Positions 30,051-39,259 of a stretch of DNA of 45,736 nt are shown piece after piece (positions within the stretch are counted from its first letter, which is position 1; the number at the start of each line of letters is the position of its first letter). A program made the position numbers and the translations under genes. The stretch spans positions 1-45,736 of the forward strand of contig NZ_RHNN01000028.1 of assembly GCF_003946245.1 (NCBI RefSeq). The letters are read 5' to 3'. Below the pieces are notes generated by a model. It made no database searches, was not told the DNA's origin, and saw nothing but the letters and a program-made list of their open reading frames with translations. This stretch comes from Levilactobacillus cerevisiae. Lineage in GTDB: Bacteria; Bacillota; Bacilli; Lactobacillales; Lactobacillaceae.

Positions 30051-30309
30051 GTTTACCGACGCTCATGGCAATGTTGATCAGTCATTATTAGACAAGGTGG
30101 TTGACAAGCGCATGGCTTTTGTTAACCCAGCGCTGTTTCTAGGAATGACAGAACATGATATACGGCAACAGACCCAAGATGAATTTTTGGTTAGCAATGA
30201 AATTGCTGAACGGATTGGTAAGGAATTAAAAACAATCATTGCAAAAGGCGTGTCTGATGGAGTCCTGATGGCACTAGGGAAAATATTAGGTCAGAAAGGA
30301 GGAAAATGA
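30049..30309 (+). CDS. Second tail chaperone frame, probable frameshift product
   Basis: Coding continues after the chaperone stop in the +1 frame: KFTDAHGNVDQSLLDKVVDKRMAFVNPALF, then helical sequence to a stop at 30309. There is no ribosome site before 30097. A later ATG at 30112 has GGTGG upstream and could be an independent start. As in other tailed phages, a low-frequency frameshift near AAACTCTAAG (30042-30051) may fuse this to the first chaperone. The shift would be +1, less common than -1. Confidence 0.6.
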   Translation, partial: KFTDAHGNVDQSLLDKVVDKRMAFVNPALFLGMTEHDIRQQTQDEFLVSNEIAERIGKELKTIIAKGVSDGVLMALGKILGQKGGK

Positions 30310-33300
30310 TGGCAGAAACTAAAGAGTTGCGGCATGCCGGTATTGGCATTGATCTTAAGGTCAATGGACTAGAGGAATTTCGTAAGGCAAACTCGATGCT
30401 TGATGACTTCATGCGTTCGTTTCATGAAATCACTGGTCAGGCTGATAAACTAAAAGAATCACTAGGTTCTGGGCTTAACATATCTCGTGATGTTAATCAG
30501 TCTAAAGACAGCATGGCTGGATTTCGAAGTGAGTTCCGCAAGACTGCCCAGCAGGCTGATACCTTTAAACACAATCTGGACTTTTCCAATGTAGGGGCTA
30601 AAGACACTGAATCGATGCGTAAGCTCAACGATCAAGTCGGCAAGCTACGTTCTGACAAGATTACGCATATCAAGACTGAGATGCAGGGATCAAATAAGTC
30701 AACTAACGATGGTTCTGAGGCAATTAAAAAATATAGTAATCACGTAGATGAAGCTCATCATCGCATGCGTCGGCTACATGATATTATCTTCGGCAGCTTT
30801 GTAGGAACAGCCATTTCTAATGGCTTGCAGAACATGGCATCGGGTATTCAAAACGTCGTCAAATCGGGCTATGAATTAGCTGAAGGTGGCGAACAAATTC
30901 GCAATCAGTGGAAAGATATTGGGCTAAGCAAAGCGCAAGCCAAGGGCATGACCGATCAGATTGGTGAGATTCGTAGTAAGTCAAATATGGCTGGTTCAGC
31001 AATTGATGCGATGCAAAAGAAGTTTTATGCAGTGACGAACAGTGTGCCACAGGCAAAGAAGTTTACGAATGAAATTGCAGCGTTCGGTGCAGCTGCAAAC
31101 AAGTCCAGTCAGCAGATTCAGCAAATCTCTATGGGTGTTGCTAAATTAGCTGGATCTAAGAAAGTTTCGGCTGGATTTTTTCAACGTTCAATTGGACAGC
31201 TACCAGCATTCCAAAAAGCAATCATTTCAGCTAGCGGCATGACAACCAAGGCCTTTAACGATCAGTTGAAGAATGGCAAACTGACTGGTGCTAAGCTACA
31301 GCAGTACATGACAACTGCCGCTAAGATGAGCAGTAAGGAATGGGCCAATTTTAGCAAGACGACTAAGGGGCAACTGGCCGGAATTGAAGGGACTTGGCAA
31401 AACTTAAAAGCAAAATTCGCTGGTCCCCTCGTTGAGGGTATGGCTAAGGCCTTAGAATCGGTTGATAGCAAGAAAGGTGGCCTAGGCGACGTTAAAAAGC
31501 AATTGCAAGGCATTGCAGAAGCTTTGGGCGCTAAGATGGGCAATTATATTGGTGAGGCCATCAAATTCTTGGTTAAAAACCGGAAGGCTTTGTCTGAGAT
31601 CGCTAGTTCTGTATTTACCATTGGTAAAAATTTAGCTATTGGGGCCTGGAAGCCTATTGCGTCGATCATCAAAACTATTGGTGGCCAAAGCGGCAAAGCT
31701 TCTAAAGGTTTGCGTGGATTTGGGGACGCGTTAAATGCTATTTCTAAACACAAGAGTGCTATTCAGTCTGTAGGTAAGGTTCTTATGGGTGCATTTGCCG
31801 CCAAGAAGCTTTTAGAAATGGGTAGCGGGATTCGGGGACTAAGAGAGAGCATTTTAAAGTTCACATCATCAACGAGATTAATGGGAGCAGCCATTAAATT
31901 ACTTCCCTGGGCTTTGTGGATTGCAGGTATTACTGCGGCAATTGTAATCTTAGTTAAGCTATACCAGCATGATAAAAAATTCCGCAAGTTTGTTAATGGC
32001 ATTATGGCATCAGTTAGAAAGATGGTTAAGTCGTTTAAAAATTTGTGGGGAGACGCCAAAGGTATCTTTAAAAATGGATTTAAGACAATTGAAAGCATCG
32101 TTAATGTTGGGATTGATGTTATAACTGGCAATTGGAAAGACTTTAAGAAAGACGGCGTTAAGCTGATCAAATCATTTTGGTCCTTAGCCAAAGACGTCTT
32201 TAAGGCTGACTTTGACTATATCAATGATCTGACTGGTGGAAAATTAGGAAAAATGACTAAGGCATTTAGCAATACTTGGAAAGATATTGGCAAGGGCTGG
32301 AAATCATTTTGGAATGGTATATCTGATTGGTTCGGCGATCTCTGGAAAGGTATCGTTAAACACGTTCAAGATGGTATCAACAACGTCATCAAAGTTCTTA
32401 ACTCAGGAATCAGCGGTATTGATTCAGTCATTCACGCATTTGGTGGATCTAGCAAAGCAATTGGAACGATTAATCCAGTTCACTTAGCAACAGGGACCGG
32501 TGCTTTATCTGGTCAGCGTAGAGCGATTACTAAGCCAACCATGGCTATGTTGAATGATGGACATGATTCGCCAGAAACTGGTAATCGAGAAATGCTAATT
32601 CACCCTAATGGTATGGGCGAACTGATTAAGGGAACCAATGTTATGCGCATGTTAGAGCCGGGCGCTGAAGTGTTGAATGCCACGGAATCTAAAATGGCTA
32701 TGAGCATGCAACACTTTGCTTCGGGTACTGGCTTCTTTAGTAATCTATGGAAGGGGACTAAAAAGGTGGCTGCTGACGCAGTCGGCGGTGTCGAATCAGG
32801 CATTTCAGGAATTGGTAACTTTGCGTCGAAAGCTTGGCATGGTGCGACACACTTGCTGAGCACGATTCAAAAGATTATTGCCGGACCCGGCAAGTATTTA
32901 AATAGTCTTATGGGTAAGAAGCCATCAGGACAAGGCACTATTCTTAGCGACTTTGCCGGTGGCTTTTATAATTCCATGAAAAAGCAAGCCTCGACTTGGT
33001 GGTCCTCACTCTGGTCAATGGCATCTGGGGTTCTCGATGATTCTGGATCAGCCTCAGGCTTACTTGCTGCGGTAGAAAAATACGGTAAGGGAAAGAAATA
33101 CGTTTGGGGTGCAACTGGGCCTAATACGTTTGATTGTTCTGGATTGGTCATGTATGCCCTGAAGCATGCGTTCGGTATTGATTATCCGCATTTTTCGGGT
33201 TCACAAATTGCTAAAGCCAAGAGTATCAGCAAAGGCGACTTGAAACCGGGTGATTTGGTCGGAAATAACGAACACATTGGGGTCTATGCTGGTAACGGTA

Positions 33301-34169
33301 AGTATTGGTCAGCTATGAGTCCAACTAGTCATCCGAACGTTGGCATGAGTTCGCTGTCATACTTCCCAGGAACGCCTAAATTTGGTCGGGTACCTGGAAC
33401 TGAAGATAAGTCCAAGAACAATACCAAGTCCGGTGGCAGCGCCTTACAAAAGCTCATTAAACAGGAAACTGGTGGCATGATGGGCTGGATTGAAAAACAC
33501 TTATCACCTTTGCTGGATTCTGGCGGCGATGCCAGTGGCGGAAGCGTTAGCAGCGCGTTAATTCGCAAAGCAGCATCAATGATGGGAGTTCACCCGAGTG
33601 GGGCGGATATTGCCAATATTGAACGGGTCATTCAACACGAATCTGGTGGGAATGCTAAAGCTATTAATAAATGGGACTCTAATGCTAAGGCCGGAACACC
33701 ATCTAAAGGTATTTTGCAGTTCATTGATCCGACCTTTCAGCATTATGCAATGAAAGGCCACAAGAACATTTACTCTGACTTGGATCAGCTTTTGGCCATG
33801 TTCAATGATACTAACTGGCGCTCCGATGTTCACACTGGTGGCTGGGGTCCAACTGGTGCCGTTCGCCGGGAAAAAGGTGGAAAACTAGCTAAGAATCAAT
33901 TATCAGTAGTCGGTGAGAAAGGCTGGGAACTGTTTAATCCGGATAATTCCGGTGTAGTCATTCCTCATGAAGCTTCGGAAAAACTTATTAGTGGTGGTAG
34001 TAAGGGTAAAGTAACCATTAGTGCGCCCACTAAGGTGGTTATTCAAGGCAACGCTGACAAGTCAGCAATTGACGAGTTAGATAGCCGGTTAGAAAAACGT
34101 AATGATGATTTAGTTGAAAAGTTCCGCGAACTTTGGGGACTAAATGATGAAGGAGGGCTTAATGTCTAA
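30306..34169 (+). CDS. Tape measure protein with NlpC/P60 and lytic transglycosylase domains
   Basis: 1287 aa, sets tail length and passes into the host. Coiled-coil N-terminal part (1-380), hydrophobic segment about 530-552 (LLPWALWIAGITAAIVILVKLY), then two wall hydrolases. NlpC/P60 endopeptidase at about 918-1030 with C944 (FDCSGLV) and H990 (NEHIGVYAG). SLT-type transglycosylase at about 1090-1200 with E1112 (IQHESGGNAKAIN) and GILQFIDPTF. The enzymes would open the wall at injection, perhaps under an S-layer. AGGAAAATGATG start; 30309 is an alternative. Confidence 0.93.
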   Translation: MMAETKELRHAGIGIDLKVNGLEEFRKANSMLDDFMRSFHEITGQADKLKESLGSGLNISRDVNQSKDSMAGFRSEFRKTAQQADTFKHNLDFSNVGAKDTESMRKLNDQVGKLRSDKITHIKTEMQGSNKSTNDGSEAIKKYSNHVDEAHHRMRRLHDIIFGSFVGTAISNGLQNMASGIQNVVKSGYELAEGGEQIRNQWKDIGLSKAQAKGMTDQIGEIRSKSNMAGSAIDAMQKKFYAVTNSVPQAKKFTNEIAAFGAAANKSSQQIQQISMGVAKLAGSKKVSAGFFQRSIGQLPAFQKAIISASGMTTKAFNDQLKNGKLTGAKLQQYMTTAAKMSSKEWANFSKTTKGQLAGIEGTWQNLKAKFAGPLVEGMAKALESVDSKKGGLGDVKKQLQGIAEALGAKMGNYIGEAIKFLVKNRKALSEIASSVFTIGKNLAIGAWKPIASIIKTIGGQSGKASKGLRGFGDALNAISKHKSAIQSVGKVLMGAFAAKKLLEMGSGIRGLRESILKFTSSTRLMGAAIKLLPWALWIAGITAAIVILVKLYQHDKKFRKFVNGIMASVRKMVKSFKNLWGDAKGIFKNGFKTIESIVNVGIDVITGNWKDFKKDGVKLIKSFWSLAKDVFKADFDYINDLTGGKLGKMTKAFSNTWKDIGKGWKSFWNGISDWFGDLWKGIVKHVQDGINNVIKVLNSGISGIDSVIHAFGGSSKAIGTINPVHLATGTGALSGQRRAITKPTMAMLNDGHDSPETGNREMLIHPNGMGELIKGTNVMRMLEPGAEVLNATESKMAMSMQHFASGTGFFSNLWKGTKKVAADAVGGVESGISGIGNFASKAWHGATHLLSTIQKIIAGPGKYLNSLMGKKPSGQGTILSDFAGGFYNSMKKQASTWWSSLWSMASGVLDDSGSASGLLAAVEKYGKGKKYVWGATGPNTFDCSGLVMYALKHAFGIDYPHFSGSQIAKAKSISKGDLKPGDLVGNNEHIGVYAGNGKYWSAMSPTSHPNVGMSSLSYFPGTPKFGRVPGTEDKSKNNTKSGGSALQKLIKQETGGMMGWIEKHLSPLLDSGGDASGGSVSSALIRKAASMMGVHPSGADIANIERVIQHESGGNAKAINKWDSNAKAGTPSKGILQFIDPTFQHYAMKGHKNIYSDLDQLLAMFNDTNWRSDVHTGGWGPTGAVRREKGGKLAKNQLSVVGEKGWELFNPDNSGVVIPHEASEKLISGGSKGKVTISAPTKVVIQGNADKSAIDELDSRLEKRNDDLVEKFRELWGLNDEGGLNV

Positions 34170-35353
34170 TGGCTAGCAAAACGAAGAAGCTTAATTTAAA
34201 GGGTAAGAGTGACAAGAAGATTGCCAACGAAGCCCAGAAATGGAAGAAAACCGTTTCTGCTGATGCAGCCAAGATTTCCAAGGCCGGTAAGGCGATTACT
34301 GCTGCCGAAAAGAAAATTGATACGGCTAATGACTATTTAAACAAAGCCAATGGCTATAAAGCTAAGAGTTCAGCTTACGACGCTCTTGAAACTCGAATCG
34401 AAGCGCAAGAGAAGTTGATTGCTAAGACAAAGAGTTCGTCCAAGAAGAAAACAATTACTTCCAAAATTACGTCACTGAAAAAAGATAAAAAATCATTAGT
34501 AAGTGATATGAAGAAGATTGCTTCCTCAGCTGGTTACCAGAAACAAATGTCAGCAAAAACCAAAGCACAAGCGAACATTAAAACGGAAAAAAGCAAGATT
34601 AGCAGTCTAAAGACTAAGAAGTCTAAAGACAAAAAAATTTATGGTCAATATTCTTCTACAAATACTGCACGCAAGTTAGTTGCACGGAAAAAACTTCAAA
34701 AGGCTAATGGAAAGAGTATTCGATCCAAGATTAAAGTGGTCAAGAAAAATTATGGTGGTCAAACGGCTATCTATCGTGCTGATTTAAAGACTAGTCGAGT
34801 ATTTATGCTAGGGGAATTTGATCCGTCAGAAACTAACGACCAAGATGTGCCAACTAATGCAGTTGACAAGTCTGATCCACGAACTAACTACAGCGTACGT
34901 AATTCTAAACAGTTATCGGGGACTTACTATTTATTTGGTAAGTCTTTTTCTGATTGTGATAAGCAGTATGAAATCTTACAAGGTTGGGCACGTAAGGGCG
35001 TTGAGGTCACTGTACGAGGCTTCTCTAAGTGGAATCATGCTTACTTATCATCGGTTGGTAAGACGGCTTATACAGCAGGCAATAAAAATAGCATGCAGCT
35101 ATCAATTACCTTCACGTATGCCCAAAAAGACAAAATTGCTTATGCCAAGAAAAAGACTAAAAAGAAGTCGAAGTCTTCGACGGGAGCAAAGACCGGTACC
35201 AAGAAAACAACGCACAAAACGGTAACGGTAAAGTCTGGTATGACTTATTGGTCAATTGCCCAAAGCCATAATGTGTCAGTTTCCAGCCTGGAAAAGATGA
35301 ATAAGTGGCCCGCTGCTAAGTTGCCAATTGGTGTGAAAGTGAGGTATCAGTAA
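34169..35353 (+). CDS. LysM-containing baseplate/tail protein
   Basis: 394 aa. Residues 1-190 are extraordinarily rich in Lys, Ala and Ser and should form a coiled coil. Residues 200-325 are a globular part (YGGQTAIYRADLKTSRVFMLGEFDP). Residues 345-394 form a LysM module (VKSGMTYWSIAQSHNVSVSSLEKMNKW) that binds peptidoglycan or the baseplate hub. Comparable to XkdP-like proteins behind tape measures. GGAGG before ATG; overlaps the tape measure stop. Confidence 0.82.
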   Translation: MASKTKKLNLKGKSDKKIANEAQKWKKTVSADAAKISKAGKAITAAEKKIDTANDYLNKANGYKAKSSAYDALETRIEAQEKLIAKTKSSSKKKTITSKITSLKKDKKSLVSDMKKIASSAGYQKQMSAKTKAQANIKTEKSKISSLKTKKSKDKKIYGQYSSTNTARKLVARKKLQKANGKSIRSKIKVVKKNYGGQTAIYRADLKTSRVFMLGEFDPSETNDQDVPTNAVDKSDPRTNYSVRNSKQLSGTYYLFGKSFSDCDKQYEILQGWARKGVEVTVRGFSKWNHAYLSSVGKTAYTAGNKNSMQLSITFTYAQKDKIAYAKKKTKKKSKSSTGAKTGTKKTTHKTVTVKSGMTYWSIAQSHNVSVSSLEKMNKWPAAKLPIGVKVRYQ

Positions 35354-35688
35354 TGACCGTTCATGACACGATACCAATCGAACCAGATGATATGCCATAT
35401 AATCGCCAAGTGGATTTAGACTCCGGAAGTTATATCTTTGGATTTCAGTGGAATGAAATTGATCGTACCTTTACGATAGACGTTTCTACGCTTGATGGTG
35501 TTGCTATTCGTCAAGGCGAAGTGCTGGTGCTTAACCAACCACTTTGGCGTAATATTAACATTGATGGCTTGCCGGCAGAAACGATTATTCCTCTGGACGA
35601 GTCCGGAAATGAAATTGAAATTGATCCAGGCAATCTGGGTGATACCGTTAATTTATGTATTGATGATATTCCTGATGGCGAGGTGTGA
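35353..35688 (+). CDS. Baseplate protein, 111 aa (DUF6983-like)
   Basis: Short beta-rich protein: SGSYIFGFQWNEIDRTFTIDVSTLDG, VLVLNQPLWRNINIDGLP. Small proteins with this pattern lie between the LysM protein and the hub in Lactobacillales myophages and probably plug or line the hub. GAGGTATCAGTAATG start. Overlaps the next region slightly at the 3' end only if the TTG start of the following gene were used. Confidence 0.7.
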   Translation: MTVHDTIPIEPDDMPYNRQVDLDSGSYIFGFQWNEIDRTFTIDVSTLDGVAIRQGEVLVLNQPLWRNINIDGLPAETIIPLDESGNEIEIDPGNLGDTVNLCIDDIPDGEV

Positions 35689-35693
35689 TTGCA

Positions 35694-36626
35694 ATGTCAG
35701 TAAAAGTTAAAAGCGACGGTTACTATTGGGGATATACGACAACTATCGTGATTACTCACAACGGGGCCAAACTCACTTTATCTGAAAAAAACAGTGTTCC
35801 GATCAATTATGAAGTACCGTCTGATGACGGTGGCAGTCCGGCAACATGTACAGTCACCGTTTTTAATTTGGCCAAAACACACCTCAATAAGATTCATAAA
35901 GGCGACCATATAACGTTGCATACGGGGCCAACAGGGCTCTATGGTCTACTTACCGAGGGGACCATTTCGCAAGTCTCACCGGAGACGAGAGACGGCATGG
36001 ATAAGGAAACACAGATTACGTTCACTGAAGGTAAAGACTACAGCAAAGAAAAACGATTGTATAGCAAATTTAATGGATCGAAAACGGTTACACATAAGGT
36101 TAAGACGAGCGACGGCAAGACAATTTCTTATCAAACTAAGCAAGTTAAAAAGGTAAACATTGCCTTTAAAAAGAATGTTAAAGCTAGTCAAATTATCGCA
36201 AGGATTAAACGCGACGCTAAGATTGACATTGCCACAGTGCATTTAAAAAAGAACAAGGTTTACAAGAAAGGCTACTCGCTTTCATCTAAGCCATTGGCCG
36301 CTATTAAATCAATCGCTAAGGATTGTGGGAGCAAGGTCTACTATCGACGAGGTGCAATTTATATTGATGATTGGCAGAAGCCTAACCCATACAATGAGCA
36401 CTTATATCTAGCGATGACTAATGGGCTAACGCAAGAGCCAACCTATAACAGCACTGACGATGGTTCAGCAACCTGGACGCTAGAGTGTTTCGATGATCCA
36501 CGAATACTAGCTGGCTCAGCTGTCTATGTAAAATCGACGGAGATTACTGGATTGAAACGAGTTAAGAGCGTTACCCATACGCACGATCGAGATAGTTACA
36601 AAATGGAGGTGGTTGTTTATGCCTAA
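35694..36626 (+). CDS. Baseplate hub protein (XkdQ-like)
   Basis: 310 aa. TVFNLAKTHLNKIHKGDHITLHTG near residue 60 and SLSSKPLAAIKSIAKDCGSKVYYRRGAIYIDDW in the second half match hub proteins that join tube and spike. Start ATG 35694 with GAGGTG; a TTG at 35685 is possible. Ends by overlapping the spike gene by 8 bp. Confidence 0.78.
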   Translation: MSVKVKSDGYYWGYTTTIVITHNGAKLTLSEKNSVPINYEVPSDDGGSPATCTVTVFNLAKTHLNKIHKGDHITLHTGPTGLYGLLTEGTISQVSPETRDGMDKETQITFTEGKDYSKEKRLYSKFNGSKTVTHKVKTSDGKTISYQTKQVKKVNIAFKKNVKASQIIARIKRDAKIDIATVHLKKNKVYKKGYSLSSKPLAAIKSIAKDCGSKVYYRRGAIYIDDWQKPNPYNEHLYLAMTNGLTQEPTYNSTDDGSATWTLECFDDPRILAGSAVYVKSTEITGLKRVKSVTHTHDRDSYKMEVVVYA

Positions 36627-37032
36627 AGTTAAAAAGAAAGTGGTTGATCCCAAGCACAAGATGTCTGATTTTCTGGAAAAAGAATTAATCCCGTTGATTT
36701 CATCGCAGATTAATTGCAACATGATTGGCCGGGTCATTTCATACAGAAAAACTGATCATCGTTGTAGTGTTCAACCGTTGCCGCTACAGTCTGACGGGGA
36801 CAAGCGTGCGCCTCTAGTTGAGTGCGTGGTGCCATCGTCAATTTGGCAGCTTGATGAAGTTCTTGGGAAACTAAGCAAAAGTTGGAAGCCAATGAAAGTC
36901 GGTTCAGTTGTGAGCGTTGACTTTTGCGACCGTGAAATGGACAACTGGACGGGTAAGAGCAACTATGCAATTGAAACCAAACGGGTTCACAGCCTACAAG
37001 ACACAATTGTACAGGCGGTGATTTTGTCATGA
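36619..37032 (+). CDS. Membrane-puncturing spike, Gp138 N-terminal-like
   Basis: 137 aa. INCNMIGRVISYRKTDHRCSVQPLPLQ and VGSVVSVDFCDREMDNW fit the OB-type Gp138 N-terminal domain found in baseplate spikes. No long beta-helix follows, so it is a short spike. ATG 36619 follows GAGGTGG. Overlaps the next gene by ATGATT. Confidence 0.75.
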   Translation: MPKVKKKVVDPKHKMSDFLEKELIPLISSQINCNMIGRVISYRKTDHRCSVQPLPLQSDGDKRAPLVECVVPSSIWQLDEVLGKLSKSWKPMKVGSVVSVDFCDREMDNWTGKSNYAIETKRVHSLQDTIVQAVILS

Positions 37033-37427
37033 TTGCTTTTGGATTAGACGACACCGGTGACTTGGATTTTGATGCCAACACTGGTGTTTTTAATTTGGTT
37101 GAAGATGACGATGAATTGGCACAAAAGCTAAGCTTACTGCTAAACATCAACACGGCAGAACTCCTGTGGAACGAGGATATTGGGATTGACCATAATGATC
37201 TACTAGCTAATGCAGACGATCAAGGGGTTATCCAGTCAATTCTCGCTGATTACTTACAAGAACAATGGCCCGAAGAGTTTGATGCGGTTGAGATCACTGA
37301 TTTTCAGGTGAATGCTGAACAGCGAATCACTAACTTGTCAGCGACAGTAACCCTTAATGGCGGCACCACAATTGCGGCAACAGTCGGAGTAGACGTAGGA
37401 GGCGATGTTGATGCCACTAACGACTGA
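37029..37427 (+). CDS. Baseplate wedge protein, gp25/DUF2634-like (XkdS)
   Basis: 132 aa. AQKLSLLLNINTAELLWNEDIGID and a beta-rich second half (ITNLSATVTLNGGTTI) match the XkdS/gp25-like wedge component that ties baseplate to sheath. Followed by the J-like protein, the standard order. Confidence 0.85.
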   Translation: MIAFGLDDTGDLDFDANTGVFNLVEDDDELAQKLSLLLNINTAELLWNEDIGIDHNDLLANADDQGVIQSILADYLQEQWPEEFDAVEITDFQVNAEQRITNLSATVTLNGGTTIAATVGVDVGGDVDATND

Positions 37428-38646
37428 TACAGGATTTGACCGAGAAGAATTAGACGACTTACGTGATGATATTAATGCGCTATTCATTAAGCGGTTTGGT
37501 GATGGCATTGACTTAGATGACAGTCAGACGCCCGGCATGCTGGCAGGCGTGTTATCTGAGGCAGACGATACATTGGAAAAACTGGCCCAAGGCGTTTATA
37601 ACTCATTCTTTGTGCTGAAAAGTTCCGGTGCTAACTTAGACGACTTGGCGGCAGAACTTAAGGTCTATCGTAAGCCTGCAGTGAATGCTTATGTAGACTT
37701 GCGAATTGACGGGTACGTAGACCCAGATTCACCAACAATCATTCCAGAAGAAACACAATTTTCCACACCAGATGGACAGGTATTTTCGACCATGGCTGAC
37801 ACGAAGATTACACAACAAGCTACTTACGTTGATAGTGGGGGTAATACGCAGCCATTAGAAGATGACGACGGTAATGTATTAGGCCGGCAAATCGTTCAAG
37901 CGGTAGCCATCGAGACGGGCACAGCTTCGAACGTTATGCCCAATACGGTCATTAATCCGGAAGACTCAATTGACGGTTTTTATGCGGTGACAAATCCTTC
38001 CGCAGCAACCGGTGGTGGTGATCCAGAAACGGATGACGAGTTACGTCAGCGCGTACTAGCTAACCGTTTAAATACACCCAATTCAACGCCAAATGGCATT
38101 CAAACCGCTATTAAAAATCTATCCGGGGTTACCGACGTCCGACTGATTAACAACAACACAATGAGCAAAGATAGTTACGGCAATCCGGCCAAGTCAGTAC
38201 ATTTGTATGTCATTGGCGGTGCTGATGCTGACATTATCCAAACTTACTTTGATTACTTACCACCACAATCCAACACGATTGGCTCAGTGATGGGAACTGC
38301 AACGGATATTGGTGGCCGTCAGCACATTGTGGCTTTTGATCGAGCAGAAACGGTCCCTGTCTTCATTAAAGTCGATATTCATATTGATGATACAAAGTTT
38401 GATACGGACAATGGACCGGCCAGTATTAAAACAAACATCATTAATTACTTCGACACATTGGGCATGGGCGATAAGGTACTTTATTCTAAACTATTTGCTC
38501 CCGCGTATTCGCCGGTTGGTGTCACTGATGTGGCACTAACACTGGGAACCAGTTTAGATAAATTAACTGAGGCCGATGTAAGTGTTAGTGATTTTCAACT
38601 AGCGGTAACCAGTTCAACTAATATCACGGTCAATATAATCGAGTGA
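37411..38646 (+). CDS. Baseplate J-like protein (XkdT)
   Basis: 411 aa wedge protein. GANLDDLAAELKVYRKPAVNA, PETDDELRQRVLANRLNTPNSTPNGIQTAIKNLSGV and the C-terminal repeat-like beta domains are typical of baseplate J. Start ATG 37411 follows GGAGGCGATG. Overlaps the wedge gene by 17 bp. Confidence 0.9.
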   Translation: MPLTTDTGFDREELDDLRDDINALFIKRFGDGIDLDDSQTPGMLAGVLSEADDTLEKLAQGVYNSFFVLKSSGANLDDLAAELKVYRKPAVNAYVDLRIDGYVDPDSPTIIPEETQFSTPDGQVFSTMADTKITQQATYVDSGGNTQPLEDDDGNVLGRQIVQAVAIETGTASNVMPNTVINPEDSIDGFYAVTNPSAATGGGDPETDDELRQRVLANRLNTPNSTPNGIQTAIKNLSGVTDVRLINNNTMSKDSYGNPAKSVHLYVIGGADADIIQTYFDYLPPQSNTIGSVMGTATDIGGRQHIVAFDRAETVPVFIKVDIHIDDTKFDTDNGPASIKTNIINYFDTLGMGDKVLYSKLFAPAYSPVGVTDVALTLGTSLDKLTEADVSVSDFQLAVTSSTNITVNIIE

Positions 38647-38656
38647 AGGTGACTAG

Positions 38657-39259
38657 ATGTATCAAACCGAAGCAGATTTATCAAACGATTCGCTACGTGA
38701 CTGGATAACGGCCATGCTGCCTGGAAAACTTAATCAAGAAGATGATTCCAACAACCAACGGCTTCTCAATATTATCAGCGATATTTTTTTGGCACATAAG
38801 AATGACTTGCTCAACATTTCGGACCAATTGCGACTGTCAAAAGCTGCTGGCCAAGTGCTGACTGAAATTGCGGCGGATTACGGTGTCACACGGCTTGATG
38901 ACGATGATGATTTTTTGCGCTTTCAGGTACGGTTACAGTTGCTTAAAAATCATAGTGGTGTGACAACCAATGACATCAAGAAGCTCATTGCAACGGTCTT
39001 AAGCATTGATCCTAGTGTGTTTGATATTGATGGCACAGATAATCCAGAAGAGATCGAAGTGACCAATATTCCGTTTGACTTCAACTCTGGCGATAAGGCT
39101 GAGATAAAACGGAAGATTTTAACAAACGCGATTCAATCAATGCTACCACCAGAATATTTGTTGAAAGACTTACAGTACGCCGTAACGGCCAATAAGCCAT
39201 TATATGTGGCTGTACATGCCCAAGCATATTCACAGATAACCGTAAAGGAGACGATCTAA
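38657..39259 (+). CDS. Tail protein DUF2313-like (XkdU)
   Basis: 200 aa. MLPGKLNQEDDSNNQRLLNIISDIF and AAGQVLTEIAADYGVTRLDDDDDFLRFQVRLQLL are typical of the XkdU/gpI-type protein that connects baseplate and fibre. GAAGGTGA before ATG. Stop overlaps the fibre start. Confidence 0.85.
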   Translation: MYQTEADLSNDSLRDWITAMLPGKLNQEDDSNNQRLLNIISDIFLAHKNDLLNISDQLRLSKAAGQVLTEIAADYGVTRLDDDDDFLRFQVRLQLLKNHSGVTTNDIKKLIATVLSIDPSVFDIDGTDNPEEIEVTNIPFDFNSGDKAEIKRKILTNAIQSMLPPEYLLKDLQYAVTANKPLYVAVHAQAYSQITVKETI

